55,656 nucleotides of DNA from Simkaniaceae bacterium. Lineage in GTDB: Bacteria; Chlamydiota; Chlamydiia; Chlamydiales; Simkaniaceae. Every line of letters starts with the position of its first letter. Position 1 is the first letter of the stretch. Shown one piece after another: positions 16,934-26,107 of this stretch. Where the stretch lies: positions 1 to 55,656 of the forward strand of contig JAGOSM010000004.1 of NCBI GenBank assembly GCA_018062315.1, given 5' to 3'. The notes under the pieces are model-generated. The model ran no database searches. It was not told the origin of the DNA and worked only from the letters and a program-made list of their open reading frames with translations. Position numbers and translations under genes: made by a program.

Positions 16934-17260
16934 ATGGACGTTAAAAACCTGCCTCTCCCCGTGGGGAGGGTTTTAAAGAAATTAGGTCTAGATCTCAAAA
17001 ATGCTAGAAAGCGGCGACGCATTCCGATGGAGCTTGCAGCGGAAAGAGCGGGGATTAGCCGCACCACGCTGAATAAAATTGAAAAAGGAGATGGAGGAGT
17101 TTGTTTTGGAGCTTATGCTAAAATTTTATTTGTGCTGGGAATGATTCAAAAATTAGGGGAGTTAGCAGATCCAAAATTTGATGAATTAGGCGTAGAGTTA
17201 GAGGTTGAAAATTTACCTAAGCGCATACGCATCCCTTCTAAAGAAAAAGGACGTGGCTAG
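16934..17260 (+). CDS. hipB: HipB-like antitoxin, XRE-type helix-turn-helix
   Basis: From the ATG at 16934 (preceded by AAGGGGTG as ribosome-binding site) a 108-residue protein. The helix-turn-helix is at about residues 19-72: 'LKNARKRRRIPMELAAERAG' then 'ISRTTLNKIEKGDGG'. The C-terminal 30 residues are acidic then basic and probably contact the toxin. The gene ends directly before the hipA ATG with no spacer. Expected role: neutralise HipA and repress the operon through the palindrome just upstream. Confidence 0.8.
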   Translation: MDVKNLPLPVGRVLKKLGLDLKNARKRRRIPMELAAERAGISRTTLNKIEKGDGGVCFGAYAKILFVLGMIQKLGELADPKFDELGVELEVENLPKRIRIPSKEKGRG

Positions 17261-18514
17261 ATGGACCAGTCTATTTTGACCTATATAGATCTGGAGGGGG
17301 TTTCTATCAAGGTAGGATTTCTTTGGGCCCATTATCGTAATGGACGCGAAAGTGTATCTTTCGAATATGACCGAAATTGGTTAAATCACCCAAAAAGATT
17401 TTCTTTAGACCCTGCCTTAAAACTGACTATTGGTTCTTTTCATGCATCGGCAGATAAACCCCTATTCGGGGCAATTGAAGATTCTGCCCCTGATCGTTGG
17501 GGTCGTTTACTTATGCGACGCTCAGAAAGAAGAAGTGCTGAGAGAGAGAATCGGAAAGCTCGTTCCTTAAAAGAAATTGACTTCTTACTTATGGTAGATG
17601 ACGAAGCTAGGCAGGGTGCGCTGCGTTTTAAACGAGATGAGGAAGATTTTTTCTTAACAAAATACGAAAACAATCATATTCCCCCCTTGGTATCAGTGGG
17701 GAAGCTTCTTACTGCAGCTAATCATGTATTGCAAGAATCTGATACTGAGGAAGATCTTCGATTACTATTAGCGCCAGGTTCTTCACTAGGAGGAGCTAGG
17801 CCAAAAGCTTCTATAAGAGATAAAGATGGCCATTTAGCCATCGCTAAATTTTCAAAGAAAGATGATGAAATTGATGCGATTGGCTGGGAAATGGTAGCAT
17901 TAAGCCTTGCTTCTCAAGCCGGAATTCAGGTGCCTGACTCGCGTCTTGAGTTAATCGGGCGTCGTAGAGTTCTTGTGTCTCGGCGATTTGATAGAAGGGA
18001 TAAAGTGCGTATTCCATTTCTATCCGCTATGAGTGCACTAGAGGCTAGGGATAATGAAATGCACAGTTATCTTGAAATTGCTGATGTGATTCGTCAAATA
18101 AGTGCATCTCCCAAGGAGGATCTTGAAATTTTATGGCGACGTCTTGTTTTTAATGTTTTAATATCTAATGTTGACGATCATTTACGTAACCATGCCTTTC
18201 TTTACTCAGGGTTATCTGGCTGGCGTCTTTCACCTGCATATGATTTAAATCCTACTCCCGTAGATGTGAAACCAAGGATTCTATCCACTGCAATTGATTT
18301 GGTTGATCCTACAGCTTGTCTTGATTTAGCAATTAATGTAGCCCATCATTTTGATCTCGATAACTTACAGTTAAAAAAAATCCTCAAAGAGGTGGGCTCT
18401 GCCGTCATCCTGTGGCGTAAAGAGGCATTAAAATTTAAGATTAAAAAAGAAGAGATTGATCGAATGGCCTCAGCTTTTGAACACGAAGATCTCAGAAAAG
18501 CAGTGGAAATGTAA
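17261..18514 (+). CDS. hipA: HipA-like Ser/Thr kinase toxin
   Basis: A 417-residue kinase of the HipA family. Visible: the N-terminal subdomain with 'GAIEDSAPDRWGR' (70-82), the P-loop 'GSSLGGARPKA' (173-183), Lys196 in 'LAIAKFSKK', the catalytic loop 'NVDDHLRNHAF' (303-313) in which Asp305 and Asn310 match the E. coli HipA DGHAKN motif, and the metal-binding 'YDLNP' (327-331). In E. coli HipA phosphorylates glutamyl-tRNA synthetase and induces dormancy; the target here is unknown. All key residues are present, so the toxin should be active. Forms a module with hipB. Confidence 0.85.
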   Translation: MDQSILTYIDLEGVSIKVGFLWAHYRNGRESVSFEYDRNWLNHPKRFSLDPALKLTIGSFHASADKPLFGAIEDSAPDRWGRLLMRRSERRSAERENRKARSLKEIDFLLMVDDEARQGALRFKRDEEDFFLTKYENNHIPPLVSVGKLLTAANHVLQESDTEEDLRLLLAPGSSLGGARPKASIRDKDGHLAIAKFSKKDDEIDAIGWEMVALSLASQAGIQVPDSRLELIGRRRVLVSRRFDRRDKVRIPFLSAMSALEARDNEMHSYLEIADVIRQISASPKEDLEILWRRLVFNVLISNVDDHLRNHAFLYSGLSGWRLSPAYDLNPTPVDVKPRILSTAIDLVDPTACLDLAINVAHHFDLDNLQLKKILKEVGSAVILWRKEALKFKIKKEEIDRMASAFEHEDLRKAVEM

Positions 18515-19432
18515 ATGCGTTATTTTTTCTTTCTTTTTTCCATCCTACACCTTTTTGCTGTTGAATCACCCTTGCAAGAAATTCTCAGTGCTTTGCCAGG
18601 TAGTAGTTTTCATGAGGTCGTTCTTGAAAAAGTAGGCGGAGGGCAAACTAATCAGAACTATAGAGCGACGATTGATGCGAAGACTTACTTTATAAGGTGG
18701 AGTCAGATCAATCAGGAATCTCTCGGATCCTCCCTTGAAAGGGAGTGGATTTGTACAGCAATCGCATCTGCGGCGGGACTTGCTCCACGCGTCGTTTCCT
18801 ATTTTCCTGAAAAAAGAATCATGGTATCCGAATTTCTGAAAGGCGAAACAAGTCACCGCGCTTTTCCCCTTCTTATAGAGGGATATTGTGATCTCCTTCG
18901 TACATTACATGTTTTAGATGCGAAATTTCCTTCGATTTTTTGTCCTTTTGATTGTATTCAACAGCTTATTCATTATGCTAAAGAGGTAGGAGCTTACCTT
19001 CCTTCTTCTCTGTTTGAAGAGGTATTGCCTCAAGTGGAATTTCTTCAACAAACCCTCTCTTTCCGATACCCCGCTGTACCCTGTCACTTGGATTTACATT
19101 CTGGTAATGTCATCGATACAGGCCATCGTCTTTGGCTTATTGACTGGGAGTATGCTGCCATGGGTGATCCTTTTTTTGATTTAGCAACCTTAGCTTCAGC
19201 TGAGCATTTTCAAGAACATATGATGGATCATCTATTGCAGGTGTATTTAAGACGAGACCCTCATCCAGAAGAAAGGAACTACTTTCATAACATGCGCTTT
19301 TTGGCAGATGTGAGATGGGCCCTCTGGAGTTATATCCAGGCTGCGATTTCTCCTTTAGAGGAACCGTTTGAAAAATATGGGGATGTCTTTCTTAAAACTG
19401 CTCATAAAAGGGGACAAGATCTTCAGCTTTAA
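18515..19432 (+). CDS. Choline/ethanolamine kinase-like phosphotransferase with signal peptide
   Basis: A 305-residue protein of the APH/choline-kinase fold. Visible: 'GGGQTNQNYRA' (41-51, nucleotide loop), 'FIRWSQ' with an Arg at the usual ATP-binding Lys position, 'PCHLDLHSGNVI' (189-200) with catalytic Asp193 and Asn198, and 'WLIDWEYAAMGDPFFDLA' (207-224) with metal-binding Asp210. The first 16 residues ('MRYFFFLFSILHLFAV') look like a Sec signal or signal anchor, which is unexpected for an ATP-dependent kinase. The ATG follows the hipA stop directly, so it may be co-transcribed with hipBA. Substrate (choline, ethanolamine, other) is not determined. Confidence 0.75.
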   Translation: MRYFFFLFSILHLFAVESPLQEILSALPGSSFHEVVLEKVGGGQTNQNYRATIDAKTYFIRWSQINQESLGSSLEREWICTAIASAAGLAPRVVSYFPEKRIMVSEFLKGETSHRAFPLLIEGYCDLLRTLHVLDAKFPSIFCPFDCIQQLIHYAKEVGAYLPSSLFEEVLPQVEFLQQTLSFRYPAVPCHLDLHSGNVIDTGHRLWLIDWEYAAMGDPFFDLATLASAEHFQEHMMDHLLQVYLRRDPHPEERNYFHNMRFLADVRWALWSYIQAAISPLEEPFEKYGDVFLKTAHKRGQDLQL

Positions 19433-20720
19433 GTGGTTCGGGATCTGTGGTGCCTTCATAAAACACGGGCATTCTTCTTAGAAAAAGAGGGAGTGCTATT
19501 TCTGGATCTTCCTCGATTTCTTCGCAGGCGGCATGTCTTAGTCTTTTTTGTATACATGCTTCTTCAGAGGGATCGATCATTGATAATTGTTTTAGGTAAG
19601 CTCGAAACTGGCTAAGGGTTTCTGTATGGGGAATCGACTCATCTAAAAGACGCGCAAAGAGACAATTGATTTGAAAAAGAGATCGGTCTTTAAGACGATT
19701 TTTTTTTATAATACATAATTCGGGATCTTTTTTTCTTATTCCATATTCCTCGTAATAAAAAGCACGGGGGTATTTGGGATGTCCCAAGAGAATATTGCAA
19801 GTTCCTCCATAGGGATGGAAATAGAGAGCTTTTGCAATCTCTTCTCCCCTTAAATGAAAAAGAATGTCATAGAAAGCAAGACTATTTTCCACTCCTATAT
19901 CAGGGAAACAGGTCTCCCCTTGTTGCAAAACAGAAATGCTTTCTCCTTCGGACGTCATTCCAGTCAGACATCCTATGTAACCAGGAAAAGTGACTGTTGC
20001 GACTTTACCTCTAACTAGTACGATCGTATGTTCTCCTAATTGGGGAAGATGCCAATCAAGGTTGCGTCCAATTAATATTTTTCCAAGGGACAGCGCGAAG
20101 TGATTTTTATCGACAGATAGAGGAGGTGAATCACCCCTTTCGAAAAGGTGCTCTTTCGTCAGTCGAATAAAGGGACCATCTGCAGCATTTTTTAAACCAA
20201 CGCTCAAATAGAGAGAGACTTCCAGAGGATCTAAAATGATGGACTGTATTGTGCAAAGATCTGTTTCTTTTTGAACACCTTGCATTGTCGACATCATATT
20301 CACTGTCTTAGAGAGTGTTTGAGTCATATTTGTAGATGGGGGAGCTGAGGCCTTAAAGTTTTCTACTGCAAGAGATACAGGCCGTTCTAAAGAAGTCCTA
20401 AAATCGGCACAGATGGCATTACAAGCTCCTGTCTTAGGAAAGACGGTGAGAAATGTATTCATTTTAATGACTGTCTCAATAGGGATTTCTGCCCCCTCTG
20501 CTAACCCTTTCAATTCTTCCATAATAGAAGGATTCATTCTTTCAATCATCCCTTTTCCCATAAGGAAAAGATCTTTCGAAGGATCAGAGAGTTCAAGTTG
20601 TTCTAAAAAAGGGGTCATTACGGTAGCGTAAAGTTCTTGAATAGTTTTTTTTAAGCGGCTCCCGTGCTCAAATCCCATTTCAAAAGGAGTTAAGGAGTCA
20701 ATATGAATAACCTGAACCAT
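19392..20720 (-). CDS. Acid-ceramidase/NAAA-like (C45-type) Ntn hydrolase
   Basis: A 442-residue protein. It starts with the C45-type N-terminal helices ('FEMGFEHGSRLKKTIQELY', 'EELKGLAEGAEIPIETVIKMN') and then 'GACNAICADF' (98-107), where Cys100 fits the autocatalytic nucleophile. The segment 'ILIGRNLDWHLPQLGEHTI' (216-233) plus 'ATVTFPGYIGCLTGM' (241-255) matches acid ceramidase and N-acylethanolamine acid amidase, which cleave amide-linked fatty acids. Odd: about 110 residues separate the Cys from GRNLDW, where about 20 is usual. No signal peptide. Its 3' end overlaps the convergent kinase-like gene by 41 bp. Substrate unproven. Confidence 0.65.
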   Translation of the reverse strand: MVQVIHIDSLTPFEMGFEHGSRLKKTIQELYATVMTPFLEQLELSDPSKDLFLMGKGMIERMNPSIMEELKGLAEGAEIPIETVIKMNTFLTVFPKTGACNAICADFRTSLERPVSLAVENFKASAPPSTNMTQTLSKTVNMMSTMQGVQKETDLCTIQSIILDPLEVSLYLSVGLKNAADGPFIRLTKEHLFERGDSPPLSVDKNHFALSLGKILIGRNLDWHLPQLGEHTIVLVRGKVATVTFPGYIGCLTGMTSEGESISVLQQGETCFPDIGVENSLAFYDILFHLRGEEIAKALYFHPYGGTCNILLGHPKYPRAFYYEEYGIRKKDPELCIIKKNRLKDRSLFQINCLFARLLDESIPHTETLSQFRAYLKQLSMIDPSEEACIQKRLRHAACEEIEEDPEIALPLFLRRMPVFYEGTTDPEPLKAEDLVPFYEQF

Positions 20721-20878
20721 CGTACAGCATATGCTACCGTAGAGATTGTTTTTTTAAAAGAAATTTTATCATTTCTTAATTTTGTGAAGAAGAGACGTTG
20801 ATTGGTTATATAGCCTTGCTTGGCCTTTGTATATTTTGTTAGATAAAAAATTCCAAGGTGCTGTATGGAACAAGTTAT

Positions 20879-22276
20879 ATGTACCGCATTTTGGTTTTTT
20901 TACTTATATTTTGTAGTTGTGCAAAAAAACAAAAAAATCAAGCCGAACTTAATACTTCAGTTGAAATAAACCTCATTGAATCGAATTCTTTTGAAGAGGG
21001 AGAATGGCCTGAAGTTGATTGGTGGACCCTTTTTCAAGATAAGCAACTCAATTGGATTGTTGAGCAATCTATTGCCAATAATCCCGATCTCCACATGGCT
21101 CTCGCAAATGTGCAACAAGCAACCGCGTTTGCTCTCAAAGAAAAGGCTGTTTTATTTCCTGAGATTTTTGGCGATGCTGCCTATGACTGGCACCACTATA
21201 GCGCGCAGAGTTTATTTCGATTTCCCCCTTCTCCCATTCCGGCACTGATCAATCAATTTGATATTTCTCTAGGTCTTTCCTATGAATTAGATATCTGGGG
21301 GAAAAATAGAGACCAATACCGCGCCGCAGTGGGGGCTGCTAAAGCTCAAATCGCAGAGGCTGCTCAAATTCAACTTTCTTTAGCTACGGCGGTAGCGAGT
21401 ACTTATGTCGCCTATTGGTCCAATTTACAACAGCTTCAAATTTCAGAACAACTCCTCTCAAAAAAGAAAGCTTTTCTCTTTCTTCGAGAAAAACGAAGAG
21501 ATTGTGGTCTTGATGATGAAATTGATGTCCTATCTGCAAGAGAAGCTTTTATTGAGCTTGAAAAAAGGGTTGCGGATCTCAAAACTGTTGTAGAACTCAC
21601 GCTCTTTCAGCTTAAATCCCTCATGGGCCTTAGTCCTGATCACTCCCTCTATTTTGTGCCCCCAAGTCCAGAATTTAACCGACCTTTTCAGCTACCAGCT
21701 AACCTCCCCATTGATCTCCTTGCAAGAAGACCTGATCTGATGCGGTTAATCCATCTTGTCGATGCTCAGTCCTATAATATTAAGGTCGCAAGAAAAGCTT
21801 TTTATCCGAATATCAATCTCCTTTCTATGGTAGGTTTTGAAAGTCTTGCTATCAAAGACCTCTTTAAGATCAGTTCGTATCAGGGATTCTTAAGACCTGC
21901 ATTACACCTCCCTATTTTTACAGGAGGGAGATTAGAAGCTAATCTCGATGAACAATATGCTGCTTTTAATGCCGCTGTGTATGAATACAATAACACACTC
22001 TTGATCGCTGCTAAAGAAGTCGCTAGCGGTATTCAAAATCTTCAAAATGGGATCGAACAGGTTGAATTAGAGGGTGAGGTGCTAGATACTCTCTCTCAAA
22101 CCTTACACTTAAGCAAGCGGCGTATGCAGGATGGCTTAGATAATTATCTCATGGTTCTCATAGATGAAGAGAAACTCTTAGAGGGAGAACTTGTAAATAC
22201 CCAACTCAATGAAAAGAGACTTTTCTTTGTGGTTCAACTATTAAAAGCGCTAGGAGGAGGATATCATGGAAAATAA
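20879..22276 (+). CDS. NodT-type outer-membrane efflux lipoprotein (TolC family)
   Basis: A 465-residue protein from the ATG at 20879, preceded by GGAAC. The N-terminus 'MYRILVFLLIFCSC' is a lipoprotein signal with the lipidated Cys in the 'IFCSC' box. The body has the two long helical repeats of the TolC/OEP family, with 'WWTLFQDKQLNWIVEQSIANNPDLHMA', in part, near residue 45, and 'RRPDLMRL' near 285, the classic NodT element. It forms the outer-membrane duct for the emrA-emrB genes that follow with an 11-nt overlap. Confidence 0.9.
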   Translation: MYRILVFLLIFCSCAKKQKNQAELNTSVEINLIESNSFEEGEWPEVDWWTLFQDKQLNWIVEQSIANNPDLHMALANVQQATAFALKEKAVLFPEIFGDAAYDWHHYSAQSLFRFPPSPIPALINQFDISLGLSYELDIWGKNRDQYRAAVGAAKAQIAEAAQIQLSLATAVASTYVAYWSNLQQLQISEQLLSKKKAFLFLREKRRDCGLDDEIDVLSAREAFIELEKRVADLKTVVELTLFQLKSLMGLSPDHSLYFVPPSPEFNRPFQLPANLPIDLLARRPDLMRLIHLVDAQSYNIKVARKAFYPNINLLSMVGFESLAIKDLFKISSYQGFLRPALHLPIFTGGRLEANLDEQYAAFNAAVYEYNNTLLIAAKEVASGIQNLQNGIEQVELEGEVLDTLSQTLHLSKRRMQDGLDNYLMVLIDEEKLLEGELVNTQLNEKRLFFVVQLLKALGGGYHGK

Positions 22277-23396
22277 AGGAAAAAGAACCCATGCGCTGAT
22301 TTGGACAACAGCAGTTTTACTGATTGTCGCCTTGTGTATTGTGATCTATTACCTCAAGGTTTGGCGTTTTGAGGAGTATACTAATGACTCCTATGTTTCT
22401 GGGAACATGACGGTGGTTAACCCTCAAATTCCAGGAATTGTCATGTCCATCCACGTCGATAACACCGATTATGTCGAAAAAGGACAGCTCCTCATAGAGC
22501 TCGATCCCACCGATTATCAAATTGAATATGAACGGAGTGAAGCGAATCTTGGAGAAATTGTCCGGGAAGTCAAGCAAATGTTTGATGTTGTCAAACAGTA
22601 TGAGGCTGACTTAATCGCGAGAGAAGCAGAACTCATTAGGGCAGAGCAAGACTATCAAAACAGGGTAAACCTTGTAGGAATTGGGGGTGTATCTAAAGAA
22701 GACTTTGAGCATATTCAAGCTAATTTAAGTGCGGCAAAGGCATTCTTCGAAAGTACTTTTTTTGCTCTTCAAGGAGCTAAAGCCCGGGTGGCTAACACTC
22801 AGATCCCCACTCACCCAAAGGTCCTAAGGGCAGCACAGGAATTTAAAGATGCCTACGTCAATCTCAAAAGAACGCAAATTTTAGCACCTGTTAGTGGCTA
22901 TGTAGCGCAAAGACAAGTTCAGATAGGGGAGCAGATTGAAAGGGGGACCCCTCTTCTTTCGGTAGTCCCTCTTGGCGAAATTTGGGTAGAGGCCAATTTT
23001 AAAGAGAATCAACTTGCCAAGATGAGGGTTGGTCAGGCTGTTAAAATTACGGCAGATATTTATGGGAGATCTGTTGTTTTCCATGGACACTTGATGGGAC
23101 TAAATCCAGGTACAGGAGCTGTTTTTTCTATCCTTCCTCCACAAAATGCGACAGGAAATTGGATTAAAATTGTTCAAAGGCTTCCTGTCAGAGTCATCCT
23201 TGATAAAGAAGAAATCAAAGTACACCCCCTTATGCTCGGAATGTCTACAGAAGCCACTGTGGATTTACGAGATCAAAGAGGCCCCATACTTCGGCAGGCT
23301 CAGCCCCTTAAAGCCCTTTATGAGACCAATATTTATCCCAAGCAAGAGGATGGAGCGGATGATGTTATTGGGGAGATCATCCGGATGAATTCATGA
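22266..23396 (+). CDS. emrA: EmrA-like membrane fusion protein
   Basis: A 376-residue periplasmic adaptor of the HlyD/EmrA family. One transmembrane helix at residues 12-29, then 'NDSYVSGNMTVVNPQIPGIV' which starts the lipoyl half-motif, a helical hairpin (85-190) and the second lipoyl half 'RTQILAPVSGYVAQRQVQIG' (in part, near 200-220) with the beta-barrel domain behind. A strong GGAGG lies 5 nt before the ATG inside the end of the nodT gene. Connects the EmrB pump to the outer-membrane duct. Confidence 0.9.
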   Translation: MENKGKRTHALIWTTAVLLIVALCIVIYYLKVWRFEEYTNDSYVSGNMTVVNPQIPGIVMSIHVDNTDYVEKGQLLIELDPTDYQIEYERSEANLGEIVREVKQMFDVVKQYEADLIAREAELIRAEQDYQNRVNLVGIGGVSKEDFEHIQANLSAAKAFFESTFFALQGAKARVANTQIPTHPKVLRAAQEFKDAYVNLKRTQILAPVSGYVAQRQVQIGEQIERGTPLLSVVPLGEIWVEANFKENQLAKMRVGQAVKITADIYGRSVVFHGHLMGLNPGTGAVFSILPPQNATGNWIKIVQRLPVRVILDKEEIKVHPLMLGMSTEATVDLRDQRGPILRQAQPLKALYETNIYPKQEDGADDVIGEIIRMNS

Positions 23397-24910
23397 GCGG
23401 GGTTCGCTTATTTTTTGGTACATTAGCCCTATGTCTCTGCATCTTTATGATGGTTCTAGACTACTCCATTGCGAATGTCTGTATTCCCTATATTGCAGGG
23501 GATCTCGGGGTGAGCAATAATCAAGGTACATGGGTCATTACCTCTTTTTCTGTTGGAAATGCCATAGCTCTCCCTTTAACGGGATGGATGACCCATCGAT
23601 TTGGTCAAATTCGGATTATGGTTGGCGCTACCCTTTTATTTACGCTGACCTCTTTTCTTTGTGGGGCAGCGCCTAATCTTCAGATTTTAGTGATGCTTCG
23701 GTTTCTTCAGGGGTATTTTGCAGGGCCACTGATTGCTTTATCTCAAAGTTTACTTCAGTCGATCTATCCTAAAGAAAAGAAGAACCTAGCTCTCGCTTTT
23801 TGGAATATTGTAGCTCTTGTGGGGCCTATTTTGGGACCGATCATTGGGGGCTGGATTGTGATGGACTACACATGGCCTTGGATTTTTTATATTAATATTC
23901 CTGTGGGTATTTTTAGTGCAGGAACTATCTATATCCTCATGAGGGATCAAGAGAGCGAAATTATCAAAAATCCTATCGATTATGTAGGGATGCTTTTACT
24001 TGCAACAACAGTCACTTGTTTGCAAATCATTCTAGATAAGGGAGAACAGCTCGATTGGTGGCGTTCTGATATTATCATGGGGCTTGCAGTAACAGCGGTC
24101 CTCTCTATGATTTATTTTATCGTTTGGGAAAAAGATGAAAAGCATCCGATTGTCGATTTTAGACTTTTTAAAGACAGGAATTTTTTTCTTTCTACAATGA
24201 TGTGTTGCATTTCGTATACGTTGATTATTGGCACGATTGTCATTACCCCTTTATGGCTACAAAATAATATGGGGTATTTGGCTTATAATGCAGGGTTAGC
24301 TGTTTCGACGATGGGGATTGCTCCCTTTTTTCTCATGATTGGACTGCCGTATCTTTTAAAGAAGACAAGAGCGAGCTACCTTGTCGCTTTAGCCTATCTC
24401 TTTTTTGCGATTGCTTTTTTTGTTTTTGCAGATTTTACGAGTGCAGCTTCTTTTGCTTATATTGCCTCAACCAGGATGCTTCTAGGATTGGGCCTCCTTT
24501 TTTGGATCACCCCTTTAGTTTCCATTGCTATGAATGATGTACCTCAAGAAAAATTGAATTCTGCCTCAGGTCTATTTCATTTTTTTCGCCTTTTTATGGG
24601 GGGGGTGGGAGCTTCTTTATTCACTACCTATTGGGAAAGAAGGTCTATTTTGCATCACCATAATCAAATTGAATATATTAATGATTATAGCGTGAGAATT
24701 CGCTCCTTCGAGGAATACCTTAGGTCTTTGAATTTTTCAGGAGATCAACCTCTTGCAGTTTTAAATGCCATGGTGGATCACGAAGCGTCCCTTTTAGCAA
24801 TTAATGACCTCCATTGGATTTCGGGATGGGTCTGCGTTGTCTTTTTCTTTGCCTGTTTTCTCTTTAAAAAGGGAAAAAAAACACATATTCCTGTAATTCC
24901 TTCTGAATAA
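23393..24910 (+). CDS. emrB: EmrB-like DHA2 drug:H+ antiporter (MFS)
   Basis: A 505-residue protein with about 14 hydrophobic helices. DHA2 features: 'MMVLDYSIANVCIPYIAGDL' in helix 1 region (here 18-37), 'SFSVGNAIALPLTGWMTHRFG' after helix 2, 'LRFLQGYFAGPLIALSQS' and the motif C-type 'ALVGPILGPIIGGWI'. It exports hydrophobic compounds using the proton gradient. The ATG overlaps the emrA stop (ATGA). With the two preceding genes it forms a full tripartite pump. Confidence 0.92.
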   Translation: MSGVRLFFGTLALCLCIFMMVLDYSIANVCIPYIAGDLGVSNNQGTWVITSFSVGNAIALPLTGWMTHRFGQIRIMVGATLLFTLTSFLCGAAPNLQILVMLRFLQGYFAGPLIALSQSLLQSIYPKEKKNLALAFWNIVALVGPILGPIIGGWIVMDYTWPWIFYINIPVGIFSAGTIYILMRDQESEIIKNPIDYVGMLLLATTVTCLQIILDKGEQLDWWRSDIIMGLAVTAVLSMIYFIVWEKDEKHPIVDFRLFKDRNFFLSTMMCCISYTLIIGTIVITPLWLQNNMGYLAYNAGLAVSTMGIAPFFLMIGLPYLLKKTRASYLVALAYLFFAIAFFVFADFTSAASFAYIASTRMLLGLGLLFWITPLVSIAMNDVPQEKLNSASGLFHFFRLFMGGVGASLFTTYWERRSILHHHNQIEYINDYSVRIRSFEEYLRSLNFSGDQPLAVLNAMVDHEASLLAINDLHWISGWVCVVFFFACFLFKKGKKTHIPVIPSE

Positions 24911-24927
24911 TTGATTATAATGAGCAG

Positions 24928-25593
24928 ATGGATAATTTCTTTATAGAATCAATTTTTGAAAAAAATCGATCAATGCAGACGAGAGAGCAGATGCTCAACC
25001 TTTACTATCTTTTAAGGGAAACCCTCCCCCTTCCCGGCGATGTTGTTGAACTGGGTACTTATCGGGGATTGACGGCAATTTTACTCCAAAAAACACTAAG
25101 GCAGGCGGGGAGCTCAAAAAAGATCCATGTTTATGATTCGTTTGAAGGACTGCCCGAAAAAGGGGTGGAAGACTTAGTTGTTTCTGATGAACACATGAGG
25201 CGGATTGACTTTTTAGATAATCGAAGGATCAATAAGGGGTGGTTTGCTTCCCCTCTATCTGCTCTAGAAGAACTGTTTAGAGAATGGCATGAGCCTTTGC
25301 CTGAAATTCATGCAGGGTTTTTTGAAGAAACCCTCCCTCATTTGTTGCCAGAACAGATAGCCTTCGCCCATCTTGATGCAGATTTGTATGGTTCCACAAA
25401 GATAGCCCTTGAAGCGATTCTTCCCCGCATGGTAAAAGGGTCTATTCTTGTTGTTGATGACTATTGTGACCTGACTGTTCACCCACGCCAAAATACGTTT
25501 CCAGGAGTGAAGCAAGCTTGTGATGAGGTCTTTCGCGAGTCTTTAGATATATTATGTGGAGGAAATAAGGTTCATGCCGTCAGACGATTCTGA
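24928..25593 (+). CDS. TylF/MycF-type SAM-dependent methyltransferase
   Basis: A 221-residue protein with the macrocin O-methyltransferase signatures: 'DVVELGTYRGLTAILL' (SAM-binding, near residue 39), 'VYDSFEGLP' near 70, 'FAHLDADLYGSTKIALE' near 150 with the metal-binding Asp pair, and 'ILVVDDY' near 172. Such enzymes methylate sugar hydroxyls, often on polyketides or surface glycans. It lies 17 bp after emrB and overlaps the next gene by 20 bp, so it probably belongs to the same transcript. Acceptor unknown. Confidence 0.83.
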   Translation: MDNFFIESIFEKNRSMQTREQMLNLYYLLRETLPLPGDVVELGTYRGLTAILLQKTLRQAGSSKKIHVYDSFEGLPEKGVEDLVVSDEHMRRIDFLDNRRINKGWFASPLSALEELFREWHEPLPEIHAGFFEETLPHLLPEQIAFAHLDADLYGSTKIALEAILPRMVKGSILVVDDYCDLTVHPRQNTFPGVKQACDEVFRESLDILCGGNKVHAVRRF

Positions 25594-26107
25594 TCTTTTA
25601 AGTATTGATCCAGGGGAAATGACCGAACAACCTCCTGAACCTGCGGGAGGGATTCCTCCACAACGATTACCTAGGTGGATTAGGTGGAGCATTAGAATTG
25701 TGTTTGCCCCTTTTGTCATGTTAGACATGATGATGAGAAGGGTAGCAACCTGGCTTATTCGCCCTCCTCTGAAGAAAATCGGGTATTGTCATCGAAGAGG
25801 TAATTGTTGTTATTATATTCGGATGCGTCAATATAAAGGACTTCTTGGGAAAATCCAGCGATTTTGGGCGACTGAGATCAATGGGTTTTACGAGAGAACA
25901 CCAGAACCCCTTGAAATGAATGGCCATTTTTATCATTTGATGGGATGTCGTTATTTAAAAAAGGATGGATCTTGTGCTCACTACCGCACACGCCCAGGAA
26001 TTTGTAGGGATTGGCCTCGTATCGAGTATTTTGGCCATCCTGTGATTTTAAAAGGGTGTGGTTATAAAGCGGTGCACCGGAAGGACCCTTTAAATATTAT
26101 TCAGTAA
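25574..26107 (+). CDS. Cys-cluster protein, YkgJ-like
   Basis: A 177-residue protein. I use the ATG at 25574, preceded by GGAGGAAATAAGG, over the GTG at 25556. The N-terminal third is Pro-rich and then basic-hydrophobic ('IRIVFAPFVMLDMMMRRVATW'-like, in part), possibly membrane-associated. The C-terminal half has eight or so Cys in the pattern of UPF0153/YkgJ metal-binding proteins: 'CHRRGNCCYY', 'MGCRYL', 'GSCAHYRTRPGICRDWP' and 'KGCGYK'. Function unknown; probably binds zinc or an iron-sulfur cluster. Its 3' end overlaps the convergent lipase-like gene. Confidence 0.7.
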   Translation: MPSDDSDLLSIDPGEMTEQPPEPAGGIPPQRLPRWIRWSIRIVFAPFVMLDMMMRRVATWLIRPPLKKIGYCHRRGNCCYYIRMRQYKGLLGKIQRFWATEINGFYERTPEPLEMNGHFYHLMGCRYLKKDGSCAHYRTRPGICRDWPRIEYFGHPVILKGCGYKAVHRKDPLNIIQ

